Numbered from the stretch's first letter, positions 1 to 7,366 are shown. The stretch: DNA of 9,864 nt from Candidatus Saccharimonadota bacterium (GCA_002861585.1 PJQJ01000022.1:25393-35256), one strand, 5' to 3'. Notes: generated by a model not told the origin, from the letters alone. A program made the numbers and translations.

Positions 1-351
1 TGTTTTGGCCAAATCTCCAATTGGCAGTTCTTCACCATTGATAATATCGCTATCATCAATACTAAGTGCTGCGATTGGTGCGATTTCAGGACGAGATTGT
101 AAATTTTTGGCAACTGGAATTTTAACACCGGCGGCTAGTGCAGCAAGCGACTGATCGCTTGTAATAAGTACGACCCGTTTACCAACACCTGCGGCTGCTT
201 TCTGCAGCAGCTTTAAGTTAACTGCACTCTGCAGTACCCCAATCCGCTTTGGTGGCACTAGTGCGACAATCTTTGCACTAGCACCCTTAACACGCTCGAT
301 AATAGATGTTATATCGTCTTCAATATCAATATAAATTACGTCTTTTTTCAT
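1..351 (-). CDS. Uncharacterised protein downstream of ftsA (N-terminal 117 residues, runs off the left edge)
   Basis: The frame is open from the ATG at 349-351 to the first base of the window, giving 117 codons with no stop; the C-terminus lies outside. The visible part begins MKKDVIYIDIEDDITSII and alternates hydrophobic strands with helices (strand at about 27-33 ending in VPPKR, helix 37-53, strand 58-64, helix 67-74), which looks like a small Rossmann-like alpha/beta domain. From about residue 95 it turns acidic and probably becomes a linker. The start is 4 nt past the ftsA stop and has no good Shine-Dalgarno sequence, so translation is probably coupled to ftsA. From memory this matches a hypothetical protein that follows ftsA in Saccharibacteria, but I cannot verify that. 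The position suggests a role in division or the cell envelope; no catalytic motif is visible. Confidence 0.85.
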   Translation of the reverse strand, partial: MKKDVIYIDIEDDITSIIERVKGASAKIVALVPPKRIGVLQSAVNLKLLQKAAAGVGKRVVLITSDQSLAALAAGVKIPVAKNLQSRPEIAPIAALSIDDSDIINGEELPIGDLAKT

Positions 352-355
352 GTCT

Positions 356-1627
356 TTATACGCTCAGAATTCGATTTAGTTTGTCTTTTAGGCCGTCTCC
401 GCCTGACCCACCAACGATTGTATCGTACCCAACCCGTAGTAGCCCCATGGCAGTAATAAACGTGTGGTCGGTAATTTTACCAGTCTTATCATTAATACCA
501 GCTACTTCCTCTGGATGAATATGATGAACGGTTGGGCGACGAGTAAACGGTAGTTCTTGGTACCATGGTCGCTCCTCAAGTGCCTTTACAAGCTTCGTAA
601 GGCTAGAGCCACCTCCACAGAGCAGGATACGGTTCGGCAGATGATCAATTGCATCAAATTCGCTAAGGGCAAGCTCCACACCGTTTAGCCAGACCTCTAG
701 TGTTTTATCGATAGATTTATTAACTTGAGTAGCGATATCTTTTTTAATATTGGCATCGTCAATATTAACTTTTAGCTTTTCGGCATCGGCATAATTTAGA
801 TCCAGATCATTACTGATGGTTCGCGTGAAGCTGCGGCCACCAATACCAAACATCTTTGTTCCCTCGACGCCTCCGTCATTAACAACAGCAATATCTGTGG
901 TTCCTCCACCAACATCGGCAAGAATTGCAGTAAACGAGCTGCTTGCGTCAGTTCCAAGGACGCTTCGGCTGACAGCAAATGGCTCAGCGGCAACAGCGAT
1001 TAGATCAAGATCGAGTTCACTCGCTGTTCGCTCCAAAGCGCCAATATGTACCATAGGCGCGAAGGCAGTATAGATTTGAATTGCCACATCTCGACCTTGA
1101 AAACCAATTGGATTACTTACCTTATAGCCGTCGATATGAATACTAACAATTGCACTGTTTACCAGCTTGATCTCAACATCCTCGTTGCCGGTTTCCCATG
1201 CTATCTGCTTTTGAGCCTTAGCTTGGGCTCGCTCTTGAACCTTTTCGATGATGAATTCCATCTCAGCGATATCAAGGGCGCGATCAGGCTGGGGGCGCTT
1301 GTATCGAATTGTATTAGTCAATCCCTTTACAAGCTCACCGGCAATACCAATAACAACTTTTCGGGCTTGAACACCTGCCTGTTCTTCTGCCTGACTGAGG
1401 GCGTCTTCGCAGTTGCGCACAACGCCGCCGATATCGGCAATTGCACCAGAGTGCATATCTGCAAGATCCTGACGGGCGCGGCCTACCCCTATTATCTCTA
1501 GTTCGTCATCAATAACTTTTGCAACCAGCGCCTTGACAAATTCGGTACCAATATCAAGCGCGACAATATGCTGATCATTATTGCCCTTAGATTTAGGCAA
1601 GGCCTGTTTGAGTTTATCTAGTAGCAT
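356..1627 (-). CDS. ftsA: Cell division protein FtsA (actin-like ATPase, SHS2 domain)
   Basis: This is a 423-residue actin/Hsp70-fold protein. FtsA polymerises under the inner membrane, tethers FtsZ and recruits the divisome. Visible motifs are phosphate-1 (ALDIGTEFVKAL, about 23-34), an SHS2/1C domain at about 92-190, phosphate-2 (ADVGGGTTDIAVV, 237-249) and the adenosine motif (LCGGGSSL, 336-343). The last residues (DGLKDKLNRILSV) form a basic amphipathic helix like the FtsA membrane-targeting sequence, and the N-terminus (LLDKLKQAL) could form a second one. The related PilM is usually shorter (about 350 aa) and sits beside pilN and pilO, which are absent, so FtsA is the better call. ftsZ is also absent here, which is unusual. 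The ATG at 1627 has no Shine-Dalgarno sequence, but a perfect TATAAT lies just upstream. An uncharacterised gene starts 4 nt downstream. Confidence 0.88.
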   Translation of the reverse strand: MLLDKLKQALPKSKGNNDQHIVALDIGTEFVKALVAKVIDDELEIIGVGRARQDLADMHSGAIADIGGVVRNCEDALSQAEEQAGVQARKVVIGIAGELVKGLTNTIRYKRPQPDRALDIAEMEFIIEKVQERAQAKAQKQIAWETGNEDVEIKLVNSAIVSIHIDGYKVSNPIGFQGRDVAIQIYTAFAPMVHIGALERTASELDLDLIAVAAEPFAVSRSVLGTDASSSFTAILADVGGGTTDIAVVNDGGVEGTKMFGIGGRSFTRTISNDLDLNYADAEKLKVNIDDANIKKDIATQVNKSIDKTLEVWLNGVELALSEFDAIDHLPNRILLCGGGSSLTKLVKALEERPWYQELPFTRRPTVHHIHPEEVAGINDKTGKITDHTFITAMGLLRVGYDTIVGGSGGDGLKDKLNRILSV

Positions 1628-1635
1628 TTGTATAG

Positions 1636-1665
1636 ATTATATACCAAAAGCTCTTTAAGCAGCAA
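1636..1665 (-). promoter_or_regulatory. Predicted promoter of ftsA, giving a leaderless mRNA
   Basis: On the minus strand a perfect -10 box TATAAT occupies 1641-1636, with a weak -35 (TTGCTG, 1665-1660) 18 nt upstream. The ATG of ftsA begins only 8 nt after the -10 box, so a start point at the usual 6-9 nt would fall at or within 2 nt of the ATG. No Shine-Dalgarno sequence lies between. The assignment rests on the box, its spacing and the 68-nt gap from the upstream gene. Confidence 0.55.
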
Positions 1666-1695
1666 TCCAAGCCATAAGCAGGTTGATTATTGATC

Positions 1696-3498
1696 TTAGT
1701 GACCGTAGCCATAACCACCCAATTGCTGAGCAGCTGAGTGATAATCAGTTATCTTTAGTGCTGGTCTTGCCTCGCTAACACCTGATGACGGCAGGATAAA
1801 CAGTTCACTGTTCTCTTTTGTCGCTAACAAGTAGTCTTCGCCAAACCATCCCAGAGATGCAAACTCTGTTTTATTGGCAACTTCTTTTGCACTCTTACCG
1901 TCCCTATCACCAACCATCAGGGTCGATTTTCCATCACGGGGTTCATTCCAAAAAGTCTTATTACCAGAAGGCGAGACTGAATATGCTGGATAAAAGGCAG
2001 CGTCAAAAGCCGCATCGGTTATATCCTTCTTTTGCAGTGACCCATTTTCATACTCGTAAAAAAGACGACCCTTTTGTGAGTGCACGACAAAATAAGCGGA
2101 CTGTGGCTTATTAGATTGTACCTGCACGCCATACATGGCTTCCTCGCCAAAACTCTGTACTACCTTTTTCCCGGATCCATCACTGCGAACAGACATAATT
2201 TCGTTATCTTTTGGTTTATGGAAATAGTTATTTGCAACTTTTGCATAAACTAGGTTGTCTTTAAGAATGATAACATCAGAAAAATACTGTGAGGTATGAG
2301 CATATTCGCTGCCCTCACCGACTGTCTCATCCAATGTTGCCAACTTCTGCGTATCCGCATTAAACGCCTTCAGCGCTGCTTGTCCGTTTTCCCATGCTTT
2401 GCGGTCTTGACGTATTACCTTGAAAATAAAAGTATGTTCGTGCCATCCAACTGGCTCAAACTGGGCATTTTTACCTTCATCAACGTTAGTGAGTTTGCCA
2501 GTTGCACTATCGATTAAATAGATGCTTGGTGTGGAACCATTACGTGCCGCTCTTAGCATCAAGTATTTCCAGTCGCGTGAGGCAAGAAGAACTGTCTGAT
2601 GATCATTCTCATTGCCCGTACCTTCAACAACCACTTCAGGGTTTGTCCCATCCAGGTTTGACTTCATGACATTAATTTTGCCAGTACGTTTTGACAGGAA
2701 GAAGACTTTACCAGCGGGCGTCAATGTAACGTCGTTGATCTTTGTTTGCGCCAATTCCACTTCAGCTTTTGCTCCATTGAAACCATCGGCTTGAATAGTA
2801 ATAGTAGCTTTTGGTGCATCCTGAGGAGGGATGCTGAGTGATACCTCTCCCTTTTCGTTACTAACAGCATCACTTTCACCAAAACTAATCTTAGCTCCCT
2901 TTACTGGAGTAGCTGAAATACCATTTTTCACTTTAATAGAGACAGGCGTACCGGTTGGTTTTAGTGCAAAACGATACGTGCCGTTCTCTCTTTCAATAAG
3001 CGTTTGCTCACTCTTGTCAGCATAGGCAAACTTCTTTACTGAAGCTTCGGCTCGACCATATGAGAGGTTAGATAGTTTTGCAACACCCCTTTTATCTGTT
3101 TGTGCCGTCTGACCAGCAATCGTAATGCTTGCATCAGGAATAGGCTGCTGGGTCTTTTCGTCAAATATAATTACTTCAGCACTGGCTTTACCGAGGGCAT
3201 TCATAACGGCAAAACGCGCGTCAGTAGCGTATACAGCTCCTCCGCTAAGTGCCAGCAGTAGTACGACGGCAATAGCGGCTGTACGTTTTTTATGCCCAGA
3301 GATCGATTGTTTCAACCGAGCAAAGAGAGATATCTTCTGCTCTTCGGATGTTTGATCGGCATTTTGAGTAGACTCTTCACTTGCAGTAGTGCTTGAATCA
3401 CCTGTTGTAGCTTCAGTTACCCCATCTTTGGCAACAGGATCATCTGCATCAACAATAGAATCTTCTATCCTCTGTTTTTCATCATCAGACACGTTCAA
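1696..3498 (-). CDS. Membrane-anchored surface protein: acidic N-terminus, one TM helix, two Ig-like domains, beta-propeller
   Basis: A 600-residue protein with four parts. Residues 1-60 are acidic, Ser/Thr-rich and probably disordered. A basic patch (GHKKR, 68-72) is followed by one membrane helix at about 73-91. Residues 107-180 and 184-260 are two beta-rich repeats of the carboxypeptidase-regulatory/transthyretin-like type (both carry a Pro-Ile/Val-x-(x)-Ala motif and an aligned Lys/Glu-(Lys/Arg)-Gly-Val/Glu turn). From about 263 to the end are TolB/WD-like blades such as GKVFFLSKRTGKINVMKSNLDG. The basic patch before the helix predicts an N-in orientation, with the domains outside the cell. 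The tail ends Gly-Gly-Tyr-Gly-Tyr-Gly-His. It starts with TTG; the sequence GAGAGGAAG at 3510-3502 gives normal spacing to it, while an in-frame GTG at 3492 would sit too far away. The domain type suggests binding or adhesion, but no enzyme motif is visible and the function is unknown. Confidence 0.85.
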   Translation of the reverse strand: MNVSDDEKQRIEDSIVDADDPVAKDGVTEATTGDSSTTASEESTQNADQTSEEQKISLFARLKQSISGHKKRTAAIAVVLLLALSGGAVYATDARFAVMNALGKASAEVIIFDEKTQQPIPDASITIAGQTAQTDKRGVAKLSNLSYGRAEASVKKFAYADKSEQTLIERENGTYRFALKPTGTPVSIKVKNGISATPVKGAKISFGESDAVSNEKGEVSLSIPPQDAPKATITIQADGFNGAKAEVELAQTKINDVTLTPAGKVFFLSKRTGKINVMKSNLDGTNPEVVVEGTGNENDHQTVLLASRDWKYLMLRAARNGSTPSIYLIDSATGKLTNVDEGKNAQFEPVGWHEHTFIFKVIRQDRKAWENGQAALKAFNADTQKLATLDETVGEGSEYAHTSQYFSDVIILKDNLVYAKVANNYFHKPKDNEIMSVRSDGSGKKVVQSFGEEAMYGVQVQSNKPQSAYFVVHSQKGRLFYEYENGSLQKKDITDAAFDAAFYPAYSVSPSGNKTFWNEPRDGKSTLMVGDRDGKSAKEVANKTEFASLGWFGEDYLLATKENSELFILPSSGVSEARPALKITDYHSAAQQLGGYGYGH

Positions 3499-3501
3499 CT
3501 A

Positions 3502-3510
3502 CTTCCTCTC
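3502..3510 (-). promoter_or_regulatory. Shine-Dalgarno sequence that selects a TTG start
   Basis: The minus strand reads GAGAGGAAG, whose GAGG core ends 6 nt before the TTG at 3498-3496. The next candidate start, GTG at 3492-3490, would be 12 nt away. This favours TTG as the start of the 600-residue surface protein. Confidence 0.6.
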
Positions 3511-3587
3511 AACAAATCTGTATTTTTACCTTAAGCACAATAATAAAGAAGGAATGCAATTTACGCTACTACAAAAAGCGGTAAAAA

Positions 3588-5465
3588 CTACACTAGGGCC
3601 GCTTTTATACGGCGGACACCGGCTGAGCTTGCTTCTTCTTTCGTGATCGTAAAACGCTTGCTGCCTTCAGCGAGCTGTCCGGTGTGATCAACGTGCGGAC
3701 CACCGCAGATTTCAAACGAGAATACATTGTCGCCTTCACCTACCTGATACACCTTTACGGTATCGCCATACTTATCACCAAAAGCGCCGATTGCGCCCCT
3801 TGCGAATGCTTCGTTCGTAGGATATTCCTTCCACGACACAGGCAAGTCTTTATCAATCTGCTCGTTCACAATTCGCTCAACTTCAGCTAGTTGCTCAGGT
3901 GTTACCTTTTCTGGGTGAGAAAAGTCAAAACGAAGGCGTTCTTCAGTGATATTACTACCCCGTTGAATAACGTGATCACCCAGTGTCAGACGGAGTGCCT
4001 TGTACATAAGATGTGTAGCGGTGTGATACTTTTTGTGCATATCACTATGCCCCTCTAATCCGCCCTTGAACTGACCCTTAGTGGCAGTGCGTGAACGATT
4101 GCGCTGTTCGTCCATTGCATGTTCAAAATCATGCTTCCAGCTACCGCTTACCGGAACATTCTGTCCTTCGGCTTCCTCGAGACTGAGCTCAACTGGAAAA
4201 CCGAATGTGTCGTACAACTTAAAGATAACCTCACCACTTAGTTCACCTTTGACCTCTTTGGCAAAGTGTTTAATACCAGCCCGCAAAGTTGTACGGAAGA
4301 CTTTCTCTTCTTTGATGAGTGTTTCGATGACTTCATCTCGCTTTGCGGCAACTTCCGGAAAATCATCATGATAAAGATCAGCAATGACCGGTACAATCTC
4401 TTCAAAAAAGTTCTGCTCAATGCCAAGATCAAGGGCAAAACGAATTGCCCTTCGGAGCAGGCGGCGCATAACATAGCCTTGCTCTTTATTGGCCGGTTTT
4501 ACATCATCAACAGCCAAAAAGGTAGCCGCTCGCAAGTGATCAGCAATGACACGCATCGCTTCCTTGTGCTCATCGTAACCCTTACCGCTTAGCTGCTGCA
4601 GCTTTTCAATTATCGGCCACAGTAGGCTGATCTTAAAGACGTCCGGGCTGTTGATCTGTGCTGCAGCAATACGCTCTAGTCCACCGCCAAAATCAACATT
4701 TTTACGTGCTAGCGGCTCAAACGATCCGTCCTCAAGGCGACGGTACTGCATAAAGACTTGATTACCAATCTCCATAAATCGTCCACTATCACTTGCTGGG
4801 TGCGGTTCACCATAACTTGGATCATGGTTCTGATCACCAAAGTCAAAGAAGACTTCGCTGTCTGGACCGCATGGATCACCGATAGGCGTCTTTTCGAGGC
4901 CACCACCGCGGCTCCACCAGTTTTCGCCGTCATCGTAAAAGAATATTCGTCCGCCTTGCATACCGAGCTTGTCGCCATTCTTAGCGCTGCCAAGTTCAAC
5001 GATCTTAGCATCAATACCCTTTTCGTGAAAAACTTGCTGCCAAATCTGCGCAGCCTCGTCATCACGCGGAATACCATTTGCTTCATCACCGATAAAACAG
5101 GTGACGTATATCTTATTAGGATCGAGTCCAACTTTATCGGTCAAAAACTCAAAGAACCACCGAATTTGCTGCTCTTTAAAGTATGATCCCATACTCCAGT
5201 TGCCAAGCATCTCAAAGAAAGTTGTGTGACGGTTATCACCAACGTCATCAATATCTTGGGCACGCAAGCAAGTCTGTGAGTCAACTAAACGATTGCCTTT
5301 CGGGTGTTCCTCGCCTAAAAGGTACGGTAGAAGCGGCTGCATGCCAGAACCCGTAAAGAGTGTCGTTGGATCATTCTGAGGAATTAATTTAGCCCTTGGA
5401 ATAACCACGTGCTCGTTATCAGCAAAAAAATCTAAATAAGCGCGGCGTATTTGTTGTGCATTCAT
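3588..5465 (-). CDS. alaS: Alanine--tRNA ligase (compact form)
   Basis: AlaRS activates alanine with ATP, charges tRNA-Ala and clears mischarged Ser/Gly. The class II catalytic core is at about 1-270: motif 1 region LFTGSGMQPLLPYLLG (36-51), motif 2 region TTFFEMLGNWSMGSYF (81-96), motif 3 GGGLERIAA (260-268). The tRNA-recognition helical region follows, including KLYDTFGFPVELS (416-428). The editing domain keeps its zinc-site pattern HTATH (481-485) and CGGPH (587-591; Pro replaces the commoner Thr). The protein ends at residue 625 with AGVRRIKAALV, just after the editing domain, so the C-Ala domain of about 170 residues is missing. Only some 20 residues separate the helical region from HTATH, so the beta-barrel subdomain of the usual ~875-residue enzyme also appears absent. 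The ATG at 5465 follows MNAQQIRRAYLDFF, a typical AlaRS N-terminus, and has a promoter directly upstream with no Shine-Dalgarno sequence. Confidence 0.97.
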   Translation of the reverse strand: MNAQQIRRAYLDFFADNEHVVIPRAKLIPQNDPTTLFTGSGMQPLLPYLLGEEHPKGNRLVDSQTCLRAQDIDDVGDNRHTTFFEMLGNWSMGSYFKEQQIRWFFEFLTDKVGLDPNKIYVTCFIGDEANGIPRDDEAAQIWQQVFHEKGIDAKIVELGSAKNGDKLGMQGGRIFFYDDGENWWSRGGGLEKTPIGDPCGPDSEVFFDFGDQNHDPSYGEPHPASDSGRFMEIGNQVFMQYRRLEDGSFEPLARKNVDFGGGLERIAAAQINSPDVFKISLLWPIIEKLQQLSGKGYDEHKEAMRVIADHLRAATFLAVDDVKPANKEQGYVMRRLLRRAIRFALDLGIEQNFFEEIVPVIADLYHDDFPEVAAKRDEVIETLIKEEKVFRTTLRAGIKHFAKEVKGELSGEVIFKLYDTFGFPVELSLEEAEGQNVPVSGSWKHDFEHAMDEQRNRSRTATKGQFKGGLEGHSDMHKKYHTATHLMYKALRLTLGDHVIQRGSNITEERLRFDFSHPEKVTPEQLAEVERIVNEQIDKDLPVSWKEYPTNEAFARGAIGAFGDKYGDTVKVYQVGEGDNVFSFEICGGPHVDHTGQLAEGSKRFTITKEEASSAGVRRIKAALV

Positions 5466-5475
5466 AATTGTTTCT

Positions 5476-5505
5476 ATAATACCGCAAACAGAGGTAATGC
5501 GCCAA
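5476..5505 (-). promoter_or_regulatory. alaS: Predicted promoter of alaS, giving a nearly leaderless mRNA
   Basis: On the minus strand TTGGCG (5505-5500; 4 of 6 matches to TTGACA) is followed after 18 nt by TATTAT (5481-5476; 5 of 6 matches to TATAAT). The alaS ATG begins 10 nt after the -10 box, predicting a leader of about 2-4 nt. The stretch between carries no Shine-Dalgarno sequence. There is no T-box-like leader, so tRNA-sensing control is unlikely. Confidence 0.5.
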
Positions 5506-5516
5506 AATTTAACGAG

Positions 5517-5672
5517 CTAACTACCATCCCAGCGGCGAAGCACACGCAGTTGATTCCATGGAATTTGTCGTAGCGCATAGTAATCTCCGATCAGGCCGTT
5601 TAGATCAAAGATGGTGCGACGTTCCGCTCCCCATGGCTGCTTCTGCTTTGAGCATAAGTGTAGTCCGCGCGA
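5517..5672 (-). other. Open stretch without a start codon between mnmA and alaS; possible decayed or frameshifted small gene
   Basis: One minus-strand frame is open for 51 codons, bounded by TAG at 5673-5675 and TAG at 5517-5519. It contains no ATG, GTG or TTG before its middle. Its translation looks protein-like: KQPWGAERR, then TIFDLNGLIGDYYALRQI, then a Trp/Arg-rich end (LRVLRRWDGS). The mnmA frame stays open past the mnmA stop down to TAA at 5600-5602 and offers a GTG at 5683-5681 followed by KPSRADYTYAQ. A single -1 shift near 5650 would join that start to the longer frame and give a protein of about 55 residues. I do not recognise it. It could be a degraded gene, a gene using an unusual start or a frameshift, or chance. 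The rest of 5466-5704 holds only the alaS promoter. Confidence 0.3.
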
Positions 5673-5704
5673 CTAGGTTTCACAAGTGCCGATCGTAGAC
5701 AGAG

Positions 5705-6754
5705 CTAGATGACGATACCACCACCCAGGACTCGGTCTCCCTGATACAGCACGGCTGATTGACCAGGCGTTATTGCACGTTCAGCATGAGCCAATGAGAT
5801 AGTGATACTATCTTCATCATCCTGCATTCTCTCTATTGGAATCAATGGCGCACGGTAACGAAGACGAACAGAACGATTTACCTGATCAGACCAATCTGGG
5901 GCGTTGTTAATCCAATGCAGATTAGTTATAACAACTTGCTGGCGCCAAAGATTCTCATCATTTAGGTTAGTAGTCACGAAGACCTGGTTCTTACTCATAT
6001 CCTTGCCAACAACGTAATATGGCAGACCGCCGCCAACGTTGAGCCCATGTCGTTGTCCGAACGTATAAAAGATTGCACCGTCATGATGACCTATGACCTT
6101 ATTTGTCACTTTATCGATAATTTCACCAGGTTCGGTCGTTACATACTGCGATAGAAATTCTCGAATTCCCACCTTACCGACGAAGCAGATGCCCTGGCTA
6201 TCTCTCTTGCCTGCTGTCGCAAGTCCTCGCGCTTCTGCCATAGTGCGAACTTCTGTCTTCTTCAGCTCGCCGAGTGGAAATAATGTCTTATGCAAGGCAG
6301 CTTCAGTGATGCGATATAAAAAGTAGCTCTGGTCTTTCGCAGTATCCAAACCAGCCAAAAGTTGACCGTTCACTACGCGGGCATAGTGGCCTGTTGCTAT
6401 CATGTCGGCACCTTGTTCAAGCGCAGTATCTAAAAAGAGACGGAATTTCACCTCCTGATTACACATGATATCCGGATTAGGCGTACGGCCCGACGAGTAC
6501 TCGGCAATCATGTAATCAACAACTTTTTGCTTGTATTCCTGCTCAAAGTCTAAGACTTTAAAAGGAATATCCAACTGTACTGCAACGCGTTTTGCATCTG
6601 CAAGATCATCCGCCCAGGGACAGATCATACCGGGCAGATCCTGCGTCCAGTTCTTCATGTAAACACCGGTTACATCGTAACCCTGCTCACGTAGGAGTGC
6701 CGCGGTAAGCGAACTATCGACTCCACCGCTCATTCCGACAAATACCTTCTTCAT
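5705..6754 (-). CDS. mnmA: tRNA-specific 2-thiouridylase MnmA
   Basis: MnmA adenylates C2 of wobble uridine U34 in tRNA-Lys, -Glu and -Gln, then replaces the oxygen with sulfur passed on from a cysteine desulfurase. The 349-residue length is typical. The N-terminal PP-loop (SGGVDSS, 9-15) binds ATP. The two reactive cysteines are both present: Cys98 in NPDIMCNQEVKF and Cys190 in DSQGICFVGK. The TGHYAR motif (121-126) and a C-terminal beta-barrel (FGQRHGL, and GQSAVLYQGDRVLGGGIV near the end) complete the fold. The ATG directly abuts the TAA of the DUF218 gene, and GAGGAAG at 6768-6762 provides a strong Shine-Dalgarno sequence, so it is co-translated in the operon. The cysteine desulfurase two genes upstream is its probable sulfur donor, as with YrvO and MnmA in Bacillus subtilis. 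Confidence 0.97.
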   Translation of the reverse strand: MKKVFVGMSGGVDSSLTAALLREQGYDVTGVYMKNWTQDLPGMICPWADDLADAKRVAVQLDIPFKVLDFEQEYKQKVVDYMIAEYSSGRTPNPDIMCNQEVKFRLFLDTALEQGADMIATGHYARVVNGQLLAGLDTAKDQSYFLYRITEAALHKTLFPLGELKKTEVRTMAEARGLATAGKRDSQGICFVGKVGIREFLSQYVTTEPGEIIDKVTNKVIGHHDGAIFYTFGQRHGLNVGGGLPYYVVGKDMSKNQVFVTTNLNDENLWRQQVVITNLHWINNAPDWSDQVNRSVRLRYRAPLIPIERMQDDEDSITISLAHAERAITPGQSAVLYQGDRVLGGGIVI

Positions 6755-7366
6755 TTAGCTACTTCCTCGAGTGTATGTGATAAAGATCTTAATCAGTTCA
6801 CCAATTGCAAGATGCCATCCTTGGTATCTGGTCCACCAATTATCGTTCCACTGTTTATCTTTTTTAATTGGATGATTAAGTACGGTGACGTCCGTTAGCA
6901 CTTTCTTAAATTCAATGCTGGCACGACGCTGGTGGTAAGCCGACGTTACGAGAATCATTCTATCAACACCTTGCTTATCGGTAATCTTTTGCGTTTTTAG
7001 CGCATTTTCATTTGTATCACGCGCGAATTCCTCGACCGTTATTGCACTCGGTGGTACTCCCGCGTTTATTGCCTGCATACTCATAGCATAGGCATTAGAC
7101 GGACTGTTCTTGTCGTATGCTGCACCAGAAAAAATAAGTTTATCAGCCCAGCCATTCTTAAATAGCTCGATCGCTTTTGCAGTACGAGCCCGGGTATCAC
7201 CACCACTGATCGCAACAATCACATCAGCCTTTTCGCATTGGGAGTCATTGGCAGTTGGAGCATCAGCACAAGCCCTCAGATCATCAGGGGTTAAATAGGT
7301 ACTTATCGCCAAGACAGCAACAGTAAAACTGATGATCAGTCCTATAACCCACCAGAGCAATTTCAC
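6755..7366 (-). CDS. Membrane-anchored YdcF/DUF218-family protein
   Basis: A 203-residue protein with one N-terminal membrane helix (about 4-24) and a DUF218 (YdcF/SanA/ElyC-type) alpha/beta domain. Family motifs are visible: VAISGGDTRARTAKAIELF (51-69), LIFSG (77-81), EFARDTNENA (113-122) and LVTSAYHQRRA (139-149). Known relatives act around the cell envelope (ElyC in lipid carrier/peptidoglycan metabolism, SanA in vancomycin tolerance), and YdcF binds S-adenosylmethionine; the reaction is not established. Cys33 and Cys44 flank a short loop after the helix and could form a disulfide outside the cell. It starts with GTG at 7366, whose GTGA overlaps the TGA of the cysteine desulfurase by 3 nt; AAGGAG lies 8 nt upstream. 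Its stop touches the ATG of mnmA. A direct part in tRNA thiolation is not evident. Confidence 0.88.
   Translation of the reverse strand: MKLLWWVIGLIISFTVAVLAISTYLTPDDLRACADAPTANDSQCEKADVIVAISGGDTRARTAKAIELFKNGWADKLIFSGAAYDKNSPSNAYAMSMQAINAGVPPSAITVEEFARDTNENALKTQKITDKQGVDRMILVTSAYHQRRASIEFKKVLTDVTVLNHPIKKDKQWNDNWWTRYQGWHLAIGELIKIFITYTRGSS

Noticed and set aside
1046..1501. Plus-strand open frame of 151 codons
   Set aside because: It lies wholly inside ftsA on the other strand; the translation is unlike a protein (no family motif, biased composition), and ftsA carries all conserved motifs.
3545..3590. Possible terminator after alaS (inverted CGCT...AGCG)
   Set aside because: Only 4 bp pair and there is no T-tract after the stem; the short gap fits continued transcription into the next gene.
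4709..5186. Overlapping open frames on both strands (140 and 142 codons)
   Set aside because: Both are shadows of the catalytic domain of alaS, whose motifs 1-3 and editing motifs are in the other minus-strand frame.
5553..5564. Perfect 12-bp palindrome ATTCCATGGAAT
   Set aside because: A palindrome of this length is expected by chance at this scale, and it is not placed next to a promoter or start.
5661..5675. Hairpin TAGTC-CGCGC-GACTA as an mnmA terminator
   Set aside because: The stem is only 5 bp and no run of T follows on the minus strand.
5558..5698. Plus-strand open frame of 46 codons in the mnmA-alaS gap
   Set aside because: It has no Shine-Dalgarno sequence or promoter, runs against all neighbouring genes and shows no recognisable motif.
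7363..7365. TGA read as glycine (Gracilibacteria/SR1 code)
   Set aside because: TGA here ends the desulfurase at the expected length, and reading through it would add only a few residues before a TAG; no gene in the window needs TGA as a sense codon.
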